From Cryptomeria japonica (lineage: Eukaryota > Streptophyta > Pinopsida > Cupressales > Cupressaceae), in NCBI RefSeq assembly GCF_030272615.1, contig NC_081413.1, positions 160,330,849 through 160,394,848 of the forward strand: a stretch of 64,000 nt of DNA, in the 5' to 3' direction. A program made the translations under genes and the position numbers. Shown in pieces: positions 47,864 through 58,652 of this stretch. The notes below the pieces were generated by a model. The model did not search any database. It was not told where the DNA came from and worked only from the letters and a program-made list of their open reading frames with translations. Within the stretch, counting starts at the first letter, position 1; every line of letters begins with the position of its first letter.

Positions 47864-48862
47864 TTATTGAAAAAGTGAGTCTCTCACTTTGTTGGGGTCA
47901 AATGAAAACCAAGGCAGTCTACCTCTTCCTGAGAAATCCAAGATATACTGATAGCTCCGGGTACTATGCCTAATCCTACTGTCCAAAATTTCTTCAATCT
48001 GATCTGATTGCTTCTGGGGAAACTGTTTCTCCATGTTTGCAATATTTTCCTCACTAAATTCTGGATCCTGATACTCATGAAGATATGCAATGTTAAACAC
48101 AGGTGAAATACTCAGACTATTTGGTAACTCCACTTTATACACATTCCCAGAACTGAACTTCCTCAAAATCCTACAAGGTCCAAACTTTTTCATCTGCAAT
48201 TTGTTATAAGTTCCAACTGGGAATCTCTTTCCTCAACTATACAATCACTTCATCACCAAATTTAAATTCCTTATGTCTTCTCTTTTCATCTACTTTCTCC
48301 TTATACTTGTTTTTCATGTCCTCCAAATGTTGCTTAACTTAAATATGCAAGGATGCCATATGATCTACAAAGTCTTTTGCTTATGAACTTCTCTAGTCTT
48401 CACTACTAATATCTCTTAAATTTGATATATCTCTAGGATGCACTCCGATAACAATATCAAAAGGTGTTCTTTTGGTAATCCTATTTACTAAATTGTTGTA
48501 GGAAAACTTTGCTTGTGAAAGGATCAAATCCCAATTTCTGGTCTTATCTCCATTTAAACATTTCGACAAATTTCCCAAGCATCGATTAACTACTTATGTC
48601 TTTCCATCAGTCTGTGGATGAAAAGTAGAACTAAACTTCAAATCTATCTTCATCTTCTTCCAAAGTGTTCTCCAAAAATATCTTACAAACTTAGTGTCTC
48701 TATCTGAAACTATACTCGTAGGTAACCCATTCAATCTCACTACTTCCTTGAAAAATAGGTCTGCTACATGTAATACATTTGATGTCTTCTTACAAGGTAT
48801 GAAATGAGCCATCTTTGAGAATCTATCCACCACCACAAATATAGAATCATTCCCTCTCAGTG
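47864..48862 (-). pseudogene. gypsy I integrase with chromodomain-like tail, truncated
   Basis: Minus strand. Integrase core with [15 protein letters not shown] (first Asp), [13 protein letters not shown] (second Asp) and FHPQTDGKT. The catalytic Glu that should follow is a stop codon (TAA, at about 48591-48593). Further on come WDLILSQAKFSYNN and the C-terminal GPCRILRKFSSGNVYKVELP, then EEILDSRIRHSTRSYQYIL, a degenerate chromodomain, indicating a chromovirus-type gypsy. The reading stops at about 48862 (TLRGNDSIF); RT and the rest are missing. At least one frameshift is present. Confidence 0.8.
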
Positions 48863-49156
48863 TTTTAAGGGTAAAAGTACAAAACCTGTGTCAGACCGAT
48901 TCAATGTGAAAAAATTGTTTAAGTTTAAGTCTACTATTTTTCAAAAAAAAATTATGAATAATTTATATGTTTTTTTTATCTTTAAAGTCCATTTTTTTAT
49001 TGCTGAAAACGTTGAAAAACAAGGGGTTTAGTTCCCACCTCAAAAGAAAATGTAAACCAACTTCTTTTTTTCTGATTTTGATATCTGTTATAGATCACAT
49101 ATTTATACTGTGCATGAAAAAAAAATTTAATTTTTGATGTATATTTTCTTTGTTAT
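48863..49156. other. spacer between gypsy I and element E
   Basis: 294 bp, AT-rich, no gene. Its last bases, GTTAT, form the left TSD of element E. With 56909-58652 it is the sequence into which E inserted. Confidence 0.4.
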
Positions 49157-50305
49157 TGTTGGCATTTTTGATATTTATGTTGTAATTTTCATTGATGGAC
49201 ACACACTTTCTTTGAGATCCCATTGATATGTATGAGTTAGAGCACAACCAGTATTTGTTCCAACCGATATGTTGCATTATAGTCTTTAGACTATTGATGT
49301 TTTGCAGAATGTGTTTCCCGGTCTGAAGCGGCATGTTGACCTCAAGCAGTTCGTAGACCCCAAGCGGTATGAGGGATTAAAGCTTCATAACACATTTTTA
49401 CCAGTCTTCATTTTTTGTCAAACCGGCAACCAACATTTTGTATGAAACGGTAATACTCTGTGATGAGTTACCAACCAACATTTTGTGATGAGTTACCATC
49501 CACCAATTGTTTGACGGTGCCGACACCTAAATGGTGCTTTTTGTGTCGTGGTACCAAGTATGTCCAGGTTCATTGAACCTAGGAAATTGTTATGTAATCC
49601 TATTGGACCGACATGAAATCAGATTCCTTTATAAGGACATCATGTCTAGGGTTTTAGGTTGTTGATGTGGATATAGTGAAAGTTTATGTTGTTGCTAGGG
49701 TTGAAGGTGATTGAGGAGTTGAAGAGAATATGAATGTGTAGAAGACTGAAGTAATGCTGAAGTGCATTAGGAATGAGCTATCAATGATCAAACCAAGCAG
49801 TCTGTGCTACTAGCTAGATCAAACACTTGCTGATTACTCACATCTTTGACAAGTCTATAGCCCTTAACTAGGTAGGCCCAAAAGCCTTTTGTAAATCCTC
49901 TAACAAGGTGGTTCACATCTATGGATCTTAAATCCTTTAGCAAGGTAGTCTTTAATTGGACTTATCTCCTAACAGAGATTGAGATTCCTAACAGGATATG
50001 TTCTGGTAAAGAACATTGTAAGACCTTAACCGGTCTGACCTTAATCGGTCTGGTTCCTATTCTACAGATAGTTACTTGTGAGTTATATCTCACCATGGTT
50101 TTTCCCATTTGGGTTTCCATGTCAAAATCTCTTGTGTTATGGTGTTTTTACTTCTGTGGGTGAATGCATTATTAGCTATTTGATTTGCATGTGTGTTAAC
50201 CAGTTTGTCTGCTAAACTATTTTATCGGTTTACTATTAGTCTTGCAAAGTGTTTAAGTGCAGATATTTTTGGTATACTAATCCACCCCCCTCTTAGTATT
50301 CATCA
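49157..50305 (+). mobile_element. element E 5' LTR
   Basis: Starts TGTTGGCATTTTTG and ends AGTATTCATCA. TATA-like TTTATAAGG at 49628-49636 (repeated at 56218-56226), then CACCATGGTTTTTCCC and CCACCCCCCTCTTAGT, the motifs shared with the D and D2 LTRs. Confidence 0.87.
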
Positions 50306-50307
50306 AT

Positions 50308-50320
50308 TGGTATCAGATCC
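50308..50320 (+). promoter_or_regulatory. element E primer-binding site
   Basis: TGGTATCAGATCC, two bases inside the LTR; initiator-Met tRNA type with a changed 3' end. Confidence 0.8.
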
Positions 50321-50355
50321 TACCTTTCTATTAGTTTAATCACTTGGAAAGAGAT

Positions 50356-51634
50356 ATGGGGGAATACTCTATAAGGGAACTTACACATCAGCTCACTCAG
50401 TCTGAGCAAGCCTATGATGATCTTATAGTCAAATACAAGGCATCTCAAGCAAAAAGGAGAGAACATGCTGAAAAGTTGATGGAGCTATCTGAAAATAGTT
50501 CTTCAGATGAAGCAGACATGGAAGCTCTAATTGCAGAAGTAAATAAATTGAATGAATCAAACTCCAACCTAAGAAAGGAGTTGGAAGGACTGACTATCCA
50601 GATGTGTCAAGAGCTTGAGAACTGGAGGAAAGCTAAAGATCTGGTGAAAGAAAGAGATCATGAGATCTCCAAGCTAAAACAAGAGATCAGTGCCGTAACT
50701 ACTCAACTCCATACAAGCAAAGTGGAAAAGGAAGACATGCAAGGAGAACTGAACATTACCATCTCTAAGAATGAAAACCTATTGGAAACAAATGCTGCTA
50801 TTTCCAAAGAACTCTCCGAGTCAAAGGAAATACTTGCTAAGTTCAACAAGAGCACTGTCAAGCTAGAGAAAAAGCTTGAATCTACCAAACCGGTCAAGAA
50901 TACCGATGGACTTGGTTATTCCAGTCATGAGGAAGGTGAGACCTCTAGTACAAATGCTGGAACATCAAAGAAACAACTGACATCAAAGGATAAAGGTAAG
51001 AAAAAGTTTAAACCTATTTGCTTTAACTGTCTTAAAGAAGGACATACTGCAAAATGTGTGTAGGAGTAAGGCTTACAACAATTTTCCTTATTTCCTAAAT
51101 GATAAGCCTAGATCTTATAGATTCAATGGTAACTGTTATGCATGCAACAAGTATGGGCATAGAGCATCTGAATGAAGGTCAGTTATGAACAACATTGATA
51201 GATATCTTGAGAGGACCCAAGGAGCTGGTCCTGAACCTTTTGTGAGCCGGAATCACAACCGATTTAATGCCTTCTATCATCAGCAAAGAAGCGGTGGCTA
51301 TCAAGCGACAACCGGATGGAGAGAAAACTGTATGGTCTATCATGGTCATGGTCACACTACTGCAACATGTAGAAGGAAGAATGGAAACATGAACAATGGA
51401 CCTTGGAGAGCATCTGGATTGGTTTTCTATCACTGCAACAAACCGAGTCACATTGCCAGATTCTGTAGATCAGGAAAGAACATATCTGATGATTTATAGG
51501 TCACTTCGGAAGGAAACATTGATGTTGACACTATTCAAGTAGACATGAACAAAACATGGAAGAAGAAACCAGTGGTGTTACAAGAGGAACCGATTTCTAC
51601 ACCTAGTGTGGAAATCATGGAACTGGCAATCTAA
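50356..51634 (+). pseudogene. element E ORF1: coiled coil plus four zinc knuckles (gag-like)
   Basis: Met at 50356, about 35 bp after the primer site. The first 200 residues are a charged heptad-rich coiled coil (LTHQLTQSEQAYDDLIVKYK). Zinc knuckles follow: CFNCLKEGHTAK-C (broken by a frameshift near 51055), CYACNKYGHRASE with its last Cys as TGA, CMVYHGHGHTTATC, and FYHCNKPSHIARFC. The frame continues through two more stops to about 51634 (TWKKKPVVLQEEPIST), which aligns with the tail of element C ORF1. Roughly 425 codons originally. RNA-binding nucleocapsid function is inferred; there is no standard capsid domain. Confidence 0.75.
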
Positions 51635-52084
51635 GCTTCAGAAAATCTTAGGGGGAGCAAAACGAAGAAATGTTTCGAACCCCCAGTTTACATCGGTAAA
51701 AGACCTTAATCGGTATGTGATACCTGTCGTTTGGTAGAAGACTAGAAATGGTAAAAGGCAAATTAGGGTTTACGCCCTAATGGAGGAGCATTAATTGTGG
51801 TAGGTGAGAAATATGCTTAAAAGGATTTTTCAAATCATTTCTCACTATCAGTTTTTGAGTGACGAAAAGTTTTTCAAAGAGCAGAGCAACGAAAAGGCGA
51901 TTTGAGCTGAGACTTTGAGAAATAGAGAAACCGCGAAGGAGATTCAAATTCAAAATGCAAACGGTCAAGTGGAGAACACAAAGCGGTGATTCATCAAATG
52001 ACAGAGTGTGAAGTGAAGGAGAATCTGCAAGCCCTAAATTCGCGTGTTTTAAAAGGTATTTCTCGAGTTCTTAAAATTTCTATC
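51635..52084 (+). other. element E spacer between ORF1 and ORF2
   Basis: 450 bp with a purine tract (TTAGGGGGAGCAAAACG near 51648) and no gene. It corresponds in position to the 511-bp spacer of element C. Confidence 0.5.
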
Positions 52085-55000
52085 ATGGCTTTTGCATCTC
52101 ATACCAGTTCTAGTGCATCTGTCGAGTCTGCAAGTTTTATTCAATGAAAGTCTAAGTATAATGCCCTATCACAAGTCTCAGCTGGTGTGATAGTAGAAGA
52201 GGGAATTTTTGAACACATAGATTGCAAGATTGAAGACCTAGGGTCTCTAGCCATCCACTCCCAGTTAGGTTTATTTTGTGGAAAGGATAAGAAGATCAAA
52301 CCGGAGTATGATATTTTGGAGAAGAAGAAGCTCCACAATGTTGTTTACTTCCTAGAGGATTTCATAGAGGATCACATAAGGATCATTCTGAGCAAAGTCC
52401 ATGGTGACAAGATGTACCTGGAGAGAACACATGATATCATGCCACAGGCAATTCATGTAGTCACCAGATTCTACAACACAGGGGAAGTGGCAGCCCTAAG
52501 GATGGTAAGCAAAACTGAAATGTCCAAGATCACTAGTTCAGTGAGCGACTCATGAGGCATGATAGTCAATTCTATCAAGGATGATCTGGTTAAGTATGCC
52601 TGCATGGTGATAGGCTACCGGACATTCTCTGCTAGCAAAATTAACTCTGTATCTACTGCAGCGGTAAATGCCGCTTACCGGATGTTAATGGAGGATGCAT
52701 CATTTGACCTATGCACCGGTATGCGAAGACAACTCCTATTGAATATAAAGTTGATCAAATAGGATAATGCACTAAGGTTCAAGTTTGGGCAACTACTGGT
52801 TGGGTTGTTCTTCTATTTCTAAGGCTACTTTCTAGGAGTAGGAGATTTCCAGTGGTCTGCTGACCAACCGGTGACTAAGCAAATTAAGGAAAGAATTCAA
52901 GCAATTGGAACCAGTTACCCGAATGTTCTAAATAAGTATTTTGATGAGTTCAGATGGAAAATGAGCCAAAGAATGAGAATATCTGGTGACATCATCAAGA
53001 AATATGAGGACGATATCTGTTTCACCATCAAGGTGGATTAATGCATAATGGAGGCTGTTGAGCCTAGAATGGAAGAAGTGGAGCCAATGGGTTATGAGGT
53101 GATGAATGATATGCTGGAAGGGTATGCCTCTACCCTTATTGCCTCACTTCTTGATCCTAAGGCAAAGAGGACCAGAACCTATCTGGAAAGAGTTACACCA
53201 GTCAAGGAACCCACTGCAAAGAAAGGAAAAGAACCTGCAGTGAAGAAGGAAAAGGCAGTGACTGTAGCATCAACATTGGTTACAACAGCAAGTCCAAAAG
53301 TGACCAAACGGTCACTGGCCAAGAAGAAACCAAAAACAGCACTGGCTAAAGTCTTCGAGAGGAAAAGGAAGAAAAAAAGCACTACACCGGACTCAGAGGA
53401 AACTGTGTCTGAGGAGTAGCCCAAGAAGGTGAGACAAACAAGAAAGAAGACAAAGAATGAACCGGCATCATCTGCACCGATAAATATTGATATCTCCTCC
53501 TATAAACCTTTGACACATTGTCAAAGAACAATAAAGAATATTAGGAGAAAATTGCTTCATGATTTAGTTGAGTATTTTGATGACTTTAATGATGATGAAA
53601 AGGAAGCGGTCAAAAAGGAAATAATTCAGTATTTATGTGCTAATGACCGGTCACCTTTAGAAATTAGATCTAAAACACTGGATTCTTTGTATAAGTCCTT
53701 AGACAATAAATGGCGCATTGCCATAGAGTAGGAATAGGAAATGAGAGAAAAAAAAATTGCTGAACATTTTCTTGATATATCAAATTCGGAACTGTTTGAT
53801 GTATTGAACAAATACAAAGGTCTTTTCTTCATGAGAAGAAGAAGACTCTTGTTACTGGAAGGGAAGGATAAGGAAGTACTCAAGGATACACACACTCATG
53901 CTCTACAAGCTCTGAAGATGCATCGAGTAGCTGAAGCCAACCGACAAGCTGAGAAAGAACTGGCTATAACAAAACCAGATGAAGCATTTGATGGTGAAGG
54001 AAACCTGGTTGATGAACCGGTCGACACTATTGATGTTGATGCCCTAGACGTAGAAGATGTTACTCAGGAAACACCATCTGAGACAATAGGACAAGAGCAA
54101 TAGGCTAAATAGGTTGATAAGCAAGCCAAGGATAGATAGGGAGCGGTAAAGGAAGAGGCTGAGAAGAGGAAAAAGGATGAAGAAGAGAAGAAGATGAAAG
54201 ATGAAGAAGAGAAGAAGAAGAAAGATGAAGAAGAGAAGAAGAAGAAGGATGAAGAGGAGAAGAAGAAAAAGGATGAAGAAGAGAAGATGAAAAAGGATGA
54301 AGAAGAGAAAAAGAAGCAAGAAGATGAAAAGAAAAAGAAAGAAGAGGAAGATAAGGAAGAGGAGAAGAAGAAGGAAGCAGAGAAGAAGAAGGAAGAGGAA
54401 AAAAAAGAAGAGAAGAGAAGAGAAGCAGAGAAAAGGAAGAAGGAAGAGAAGAACAAAGAAGAGGAGAAAAGGAAAGAAGCAGAGAAGAAAAAAGAAGAGG
54501 AGGACAAGGAAGTGGAGAAGAGGAGAGAAGCGGAGAAGAAGAAAGCGGAAGAGGATAAGGCAGGATAAGCGGAGAAGAGCACCCAGATGGAGACTCCGAA
54601 GGCAATCGGGAGTCAAGCCAAACTAGCTGATCTCACCAGTCCTATCAATCTCCAGTCTACAAGTGAAATGGAGCTAATGCAGAGCATCAAGGTTGCTCAA
54701 GAGTGCCTTGAAATTATTTGAAGGAAGAAGGAGCAGGATGTAATTCAAGTGACTGTGGAAACTCTTACCGGTTTGATACTAGGTACAAATCTTCCCAACA
54801 CTGATTCATCACTAGCAAAACTTAAGCTCCTATGCACAATAGTGGATGATCAGGTGCAGAGCCTAGAAGAGGTAGCAGAGGCAAATGTCAAGAAGGAGCA
54901 TCAAAAAGCTCTCAATGTAGCTCTGGTGAAGAAGTTGAATGAGCTCTGGTCTAAACTGAAGAAAGAACAAAAGGATATAAGGGACACTCTAGATGAGGGA

Positions 55001-55453
55001 AATCTGCTACTCGGCAAGATCTGCCAACCCCATCTATTCTATGATGATGTGCTACCTCAGAAGCAAAAGCTTCAAATGGACTTGTAGTCCTACATGAGCA
55101 TATTCAAGCCACCTTATGATTCCTTTACAACTTATGGGCAAACCGTTCATCAGTTTCACATCCTATCAGCAAAAATGGAGCAAGAGATCAGCATCCGGTC
55201 TAGAGATTTGTAGGAGCTACAATTGGTTCTACTCCCACAATTGCAAATTCTTCAAAAGTGCTATCTAAACTTGAATGCCTTGACTGTTACACAGGAGATG
55301 AGCACAATTGATGCCATGGAAGAACAGGTCTCCCAGATGCAGACAGAAAAAGAAGTAGCCACCTCCCTACTTGAGTGCTAGTCTTTGTCGATGAAACAAT
55401 TCTTGCAAGACTTTAAATCTGTTTTTGACAAGTATTATTCCTTATTGTCATAA
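52085..55453 (+). pseudogene. element E ORF2: 1,122-residue protein of unknown function
   Basis: One phase from Met 52085 to TAA at 55451-55453, broken by about 16 nonsense codons (10 of them TAG) and no frameshift. The N-terminal helical region aligns with element C ORF2: IILSKVHGDKMYLE, AAVNAAYRMLMEDASFDLC, LRFKFGQLLVGLFFYF, KYEDDICFTIKVD and EPMGYEV. A basic stretch follows (KKKPKTALAKVFERKRKKK), then a block of about 130 residues of Lys/Glu repeats at 54160-54565, absent from C. The C-terminus is helical, ending FLQDFKSVFDKYYSLLS, matching C. No known enzyme motif is seen. The function is unknown; near-equal length in two families suggests it was maintained by selection. Confidence 0.75.
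54160..54565 (+). repeat. Lys/Glu-coding repeat in element E ORF2
   Basis: Begins with about six 24-bp units encoding KDEEEKKK-type octapeptides (54170-54330), then looser EEKKKEAEK repeats. Predicted to be a long, highly charged single alpha helix. The antisense frames of this block (54044-54616 minus) are shadows. Confidence 0.85.
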
Positions 55454-55507
55454 ACCTTTATTATTTTAATATCAAATGGAAATAGGGTTGTACTTTGTCA
55501 TTGTTGG

Positions 55508-55746
55508 CAAAGGGGGAGAAGAATTCTATTTGGGAGAAGTATCTGGTAATCAAAATTTTGATATATGCTATGAATATCTCAATGTTTATGCTCTTTATAA
55601 AAAATTGTTATACATTGTATTGCCAAAGGGATAGTGTATATGCTTAGGGGGAGCAATTTTGCTAATGACATGATTTTGTTGTAAAACACTTAGATGTCAA
55701 AAAAAAAAATTTCATAAGTGTTGCCATCAATGCCAAAGGGGGAGAT
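55508..55746 (+). promoter_or_regulatory. element E purine-tract array and polypurine tract
   Basis: Tracts at 55508-55520 (CAAAGGGGGAGAA), 55645-55654 (TAGGGGGAGC) and LTR-adjacent 55733-55746 (CCAAAGGGGGAGAT). A truncated one (CCAAAGGGATAG) lies at about 55623. Confidence 0.8.
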
Positions 55747-56903
55747 TGTTGGCATTTCTAATGTTTATGTTGTGATTGTCATTGATGGACACACACTTTC
55801 ATTGAGATTCCCTTTATATGTATGAGTTAGAGCACAACTGGTATTTGTTCCAACCGGTATGTTGTATTATAGTCTTTAGACTATTGATGTTTTGTAGAAT
55901 GTCTTTCCCAGTCTGAAGTGGCATGTTGACATCAAGCGGTTCGTAGACCCCAAGTGGTATGAGGGATTAAAGTGACATAACACATTTTTACCAGTCTTCA
56001 TTTTTTGTCAAACCGGCAACCAGCATTTTGTATGAACTAGTAATACTCTATGATGAGTTACCAACCAACATTTTGTGATAAGTTACCATCCATTGATTGT
56101 TTTACGGTGCCAACACCTAAATGGTGTTTTTTGTGTCGTGGTACCAAGTATGTCCAGGTTCATTGAACCTAGGAAATTGTTATGTAATCCTATTGGACCG
56201 ATATGAAATCAGATTCCTTTATAAGGACATCATGTCTAGGGTTTTAGGTTGTTGATGTGGATATAGTGAAAGTTTATGTTATTGCTAGGGTTGAAGGTGA
56301 TTGAGGAGTTGAAGAGAATATGAATGTGTAGAAGACTGAAGTAATGTTGGAGTGCATTAGGAATGAGCTATCAAGGATATAACCAAGCAGTTTGTGCTAC
56401 TAGCTAGATCAAACACTTGTTGATTACTACATCATTGACAAGTTTGTAGCCCTTAACTAGGTAGGCCCAAAAGCCTTTTGTAAATCCTCTAACAAGGTGG
56501 TTCACATCTGTGGATCTAAAATCCTCTAGCAAGGTAGTCTTTAATTGGACTTATCTCCTAAGAGAGATTGAGATTCCTAACAAGATCTATTCTAGAAAAG
56601 AACATTGTAAGACCTTAACCAGTCTGACCTTAATCGGTCTGGTTCCTATTCTGCAGATAGTTACTTGTGAGTTCCATCTCACCGTGGTTTTTCCCATTTG
56701 GGTTTCCATGTCAAAATCTCTTGTGTTATGGTATTTTTTCTTCTGTGGGTGAATGCATTATTAGCTATTTGATTTGCATGTGTGTTAATCGGTTTGTTTG
56801 CTAAACTGTTTTACCGGTTTACTATTAGTCTTGCAAAGTGTTTAAGTGCAGGGATTTTTGGTATACTAATTCACCCCCCCCCCCCCCCTCTTAGTATTCA
56901 TCA
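55747..56903 (+). mobile_element. element E 3' LTR
   Basis: Starts TGTTGGCATTTCTAATG and ends AGTATTCATCA; followed by ATTAT. Near the end it has a run of 15 C (56874-56888) where the 5' LTR has six, a homopolymer expansion or sequencing artefact. Confidence 0.87.
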
Positions 56904-57342
56904 ATTATAGCATTTGGAAGTCGAATGCACTAGAATTTGATAGTTTTTGTCTCCCACCATAATTTGTCTATTCAATTTATGATAATCAAAAAACTAAAAA
57001 TACCCTTTTAGAGAAGACTCTCTCTTCTAGTGAACCATATTTTTTTCAAATTTTTTTGAAGTGATTCGATTTTTTTTTTTTCAAAGAAGCCTTTTATCGA
57101 ACAAAAGAATACATAGTTGTAGTATTTTTTATTTTTTATATATTAAATGTAATCAAAACATTAAAAAAAACATATGAGTAGAATCATGACTTCGATCTCT
57201 ACAAAAGGGTATTTTCAATTTTTTTAATAAGTTTAATTTATCTATTGAATTTTGTTGCAGAAGTGACAAGTTTGAGAAAATCATCATTTTTGTTGATGTT
57301 GCTGCCACTTGGCATTCCATATAGGTTGTTCTGGCCGGAAGG

Positions 57343-57386
57343 GTTCCGACCGAAACTATTCAAAAATAACCCTTTTCGGTCGGAAC
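57343..57386. repeat. 13-bp perfect inverted repeat, 18-base loop
   Basis: Arms GTTCCGACCGAAA (57343-57355) and TTTCGGTCGGAAC (57374-57386). GC-rich for its surroundings. Confidence 0.85.
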
Positions 57387-57798
57387 TATGAGGGTCGATG
57401 TGACTGGTCTCTTGAACCACACATAAAAAAAAGTTTTTTTTCCCATTAAAAAATCCAAAAAATCAAGTGCAAAAATAATAAGAGTTATTTTTGTAAAAAA
57501 TCATTTTTTTTCTCAAATAAAGTGGCATTTTGGAGCGAGTAGGAAGATTATAAAGGGGCAAATATTTCTAATTTTATAAAGGGGCGAAGATTTTGATTTT
57601 TTTTTCAGAAGGCATCTACCCTTTCCAACTATGTTATTTTAAATTATTTTTTCAATCATACTTAATTTACAATATTATATGGCTTTTTAGAAATTAAATA
57701 TTTTTTAGATTAAATCTAAAACTTTATTTTATTATTCGTTAATTATGCTTCAATCATTTATTTTCAATTATGTTATCTTAAATTATTTTTTCAATTAT

Positions 57799-58547
57799 TG
57801 TTATTAAATCATGTTCATTGTGCATTGCATAGTCAAATGTAGAATCCAAGTAAACTTAATTTCTCACTCTTTAGATCAATGCTCTTATTTCTTCAATGTT
57901 GTTTTTTCATTTTCTAAATTTTAAAAATCAGAGTTTAAGACAAATGATCTAAATGGATGAAATTTACACATTTTTCATTTATTCAATTTAAAAAGTTTAA
58001 GAAAACAAAATTATTTATACATTTCATTAATCACATTTTGTTTGTTAAGAACAAGGGAAAGTAACTAGATATAACTTATTTACTATATGAGTAGATTAAT
58101 TCTTATAAATTTACATACTTAAAATCTAACTAAATATTGAATTTGTAAAATATATTTAAACACTTTAATGAAATGGAGTATATATCCAACACTATTTAGT
58201 ATTGAATTATATTATATTTTATTTCCTAATACTTGACTCAAATTCTCTATATATTAGCTAAGTGATTTCAAGCAATTAATGTTATTAAATCACATTCATA
58301 TGTACATTGCATATAGTCAAATGTATCTAATTGAAGTATACTTAATTTCTTACTTTTTATCAATGCTCCTAAATTTCATGAGCCTTATTTTTTCATTTTC
58401 TAAATTATAAAAATTGGACTTCAAGTCAAATGATCTAAATGGATGAAATTTACACATGTTAAGTTTAAGAATGCAAAATTATTTATACATTTCACTAATT
58501 ACATTTTTTTTGTTAAGGATCCAGGAAAAGTAACTAGATATATAACC
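57799..58547. repeat. direct repeat of about 275 bp, two copies
   Basis: 57799-58075 and 58280-58547 share TGTTATTAAATCA at the start, GATCTAAATGGATGAAATTT in the middle, and AAGTAACTAGATAT at the end, with scattered differences (roughly a fifth of positions). Offset about 480 bp. Confidence 0.8.
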
Positions 58548-58652
58548 TTTTTAGTTCAAAGCACTAAATTTTGAAGATTTGCATATTTGCATGTTTTTGT
58601 TTTTAGGTTCAAAGCACGAAATTTTGAAGATCTAAATATTTTTTTGCAATAG

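Larger units (their letters stand above)
49157..56903 (+). mobile_element. element E: second copia-like element with ORF1 and ORF2 but no polymerase
   Basis: 7,747 bp, LTRs of 1,149 and 1,157 bp, TSD GTTAT (49152-49156) / ATTAT (56904-56908), one mismatch. Same gene order as element C: coiled-coil plus zinc-knuckle ORF1 and a 1,122-codon ORF2, with no protease, integrase, RT or RNase H. The LTR sequence differs from that of C, so it is another family of the same group. The stretch before the 3' LTR (GCCATCAATGCCAAAGGGG) matches copia D, pointing to shared replication machinery. Confidence 0.85.
56909..58652. other. AT-rich non-coding region with duplicated segment
   Basis: No gene recognised; the 60-codon frame at 57238-57420 spans a hairpin and is not convincing. 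It contains a 13-bp perfect inverted repeat (57343-57386) and a duplicated segment (57799-58075 and 58280-58547). Just before the coding exon a 50-bp unit starting GTTCAAAGCAC is also duplicated (58554 and 58607). Probably the flank or intron of whatever 58653-59417 belongs to. Confidence 0.5.

Noticed and set aside
51660-51710. TTCGAACCCCCAG resembling a tRNA T-arm
   Set aside because: No acceptor, D or anticodon arms around it.
54044-54616. Long minus-strand Leu/Phe/Ser-rich frames
   Set aside because: Antisense shadows of the Lys/Glu repeat in element E ORF2; low-complexity translation.
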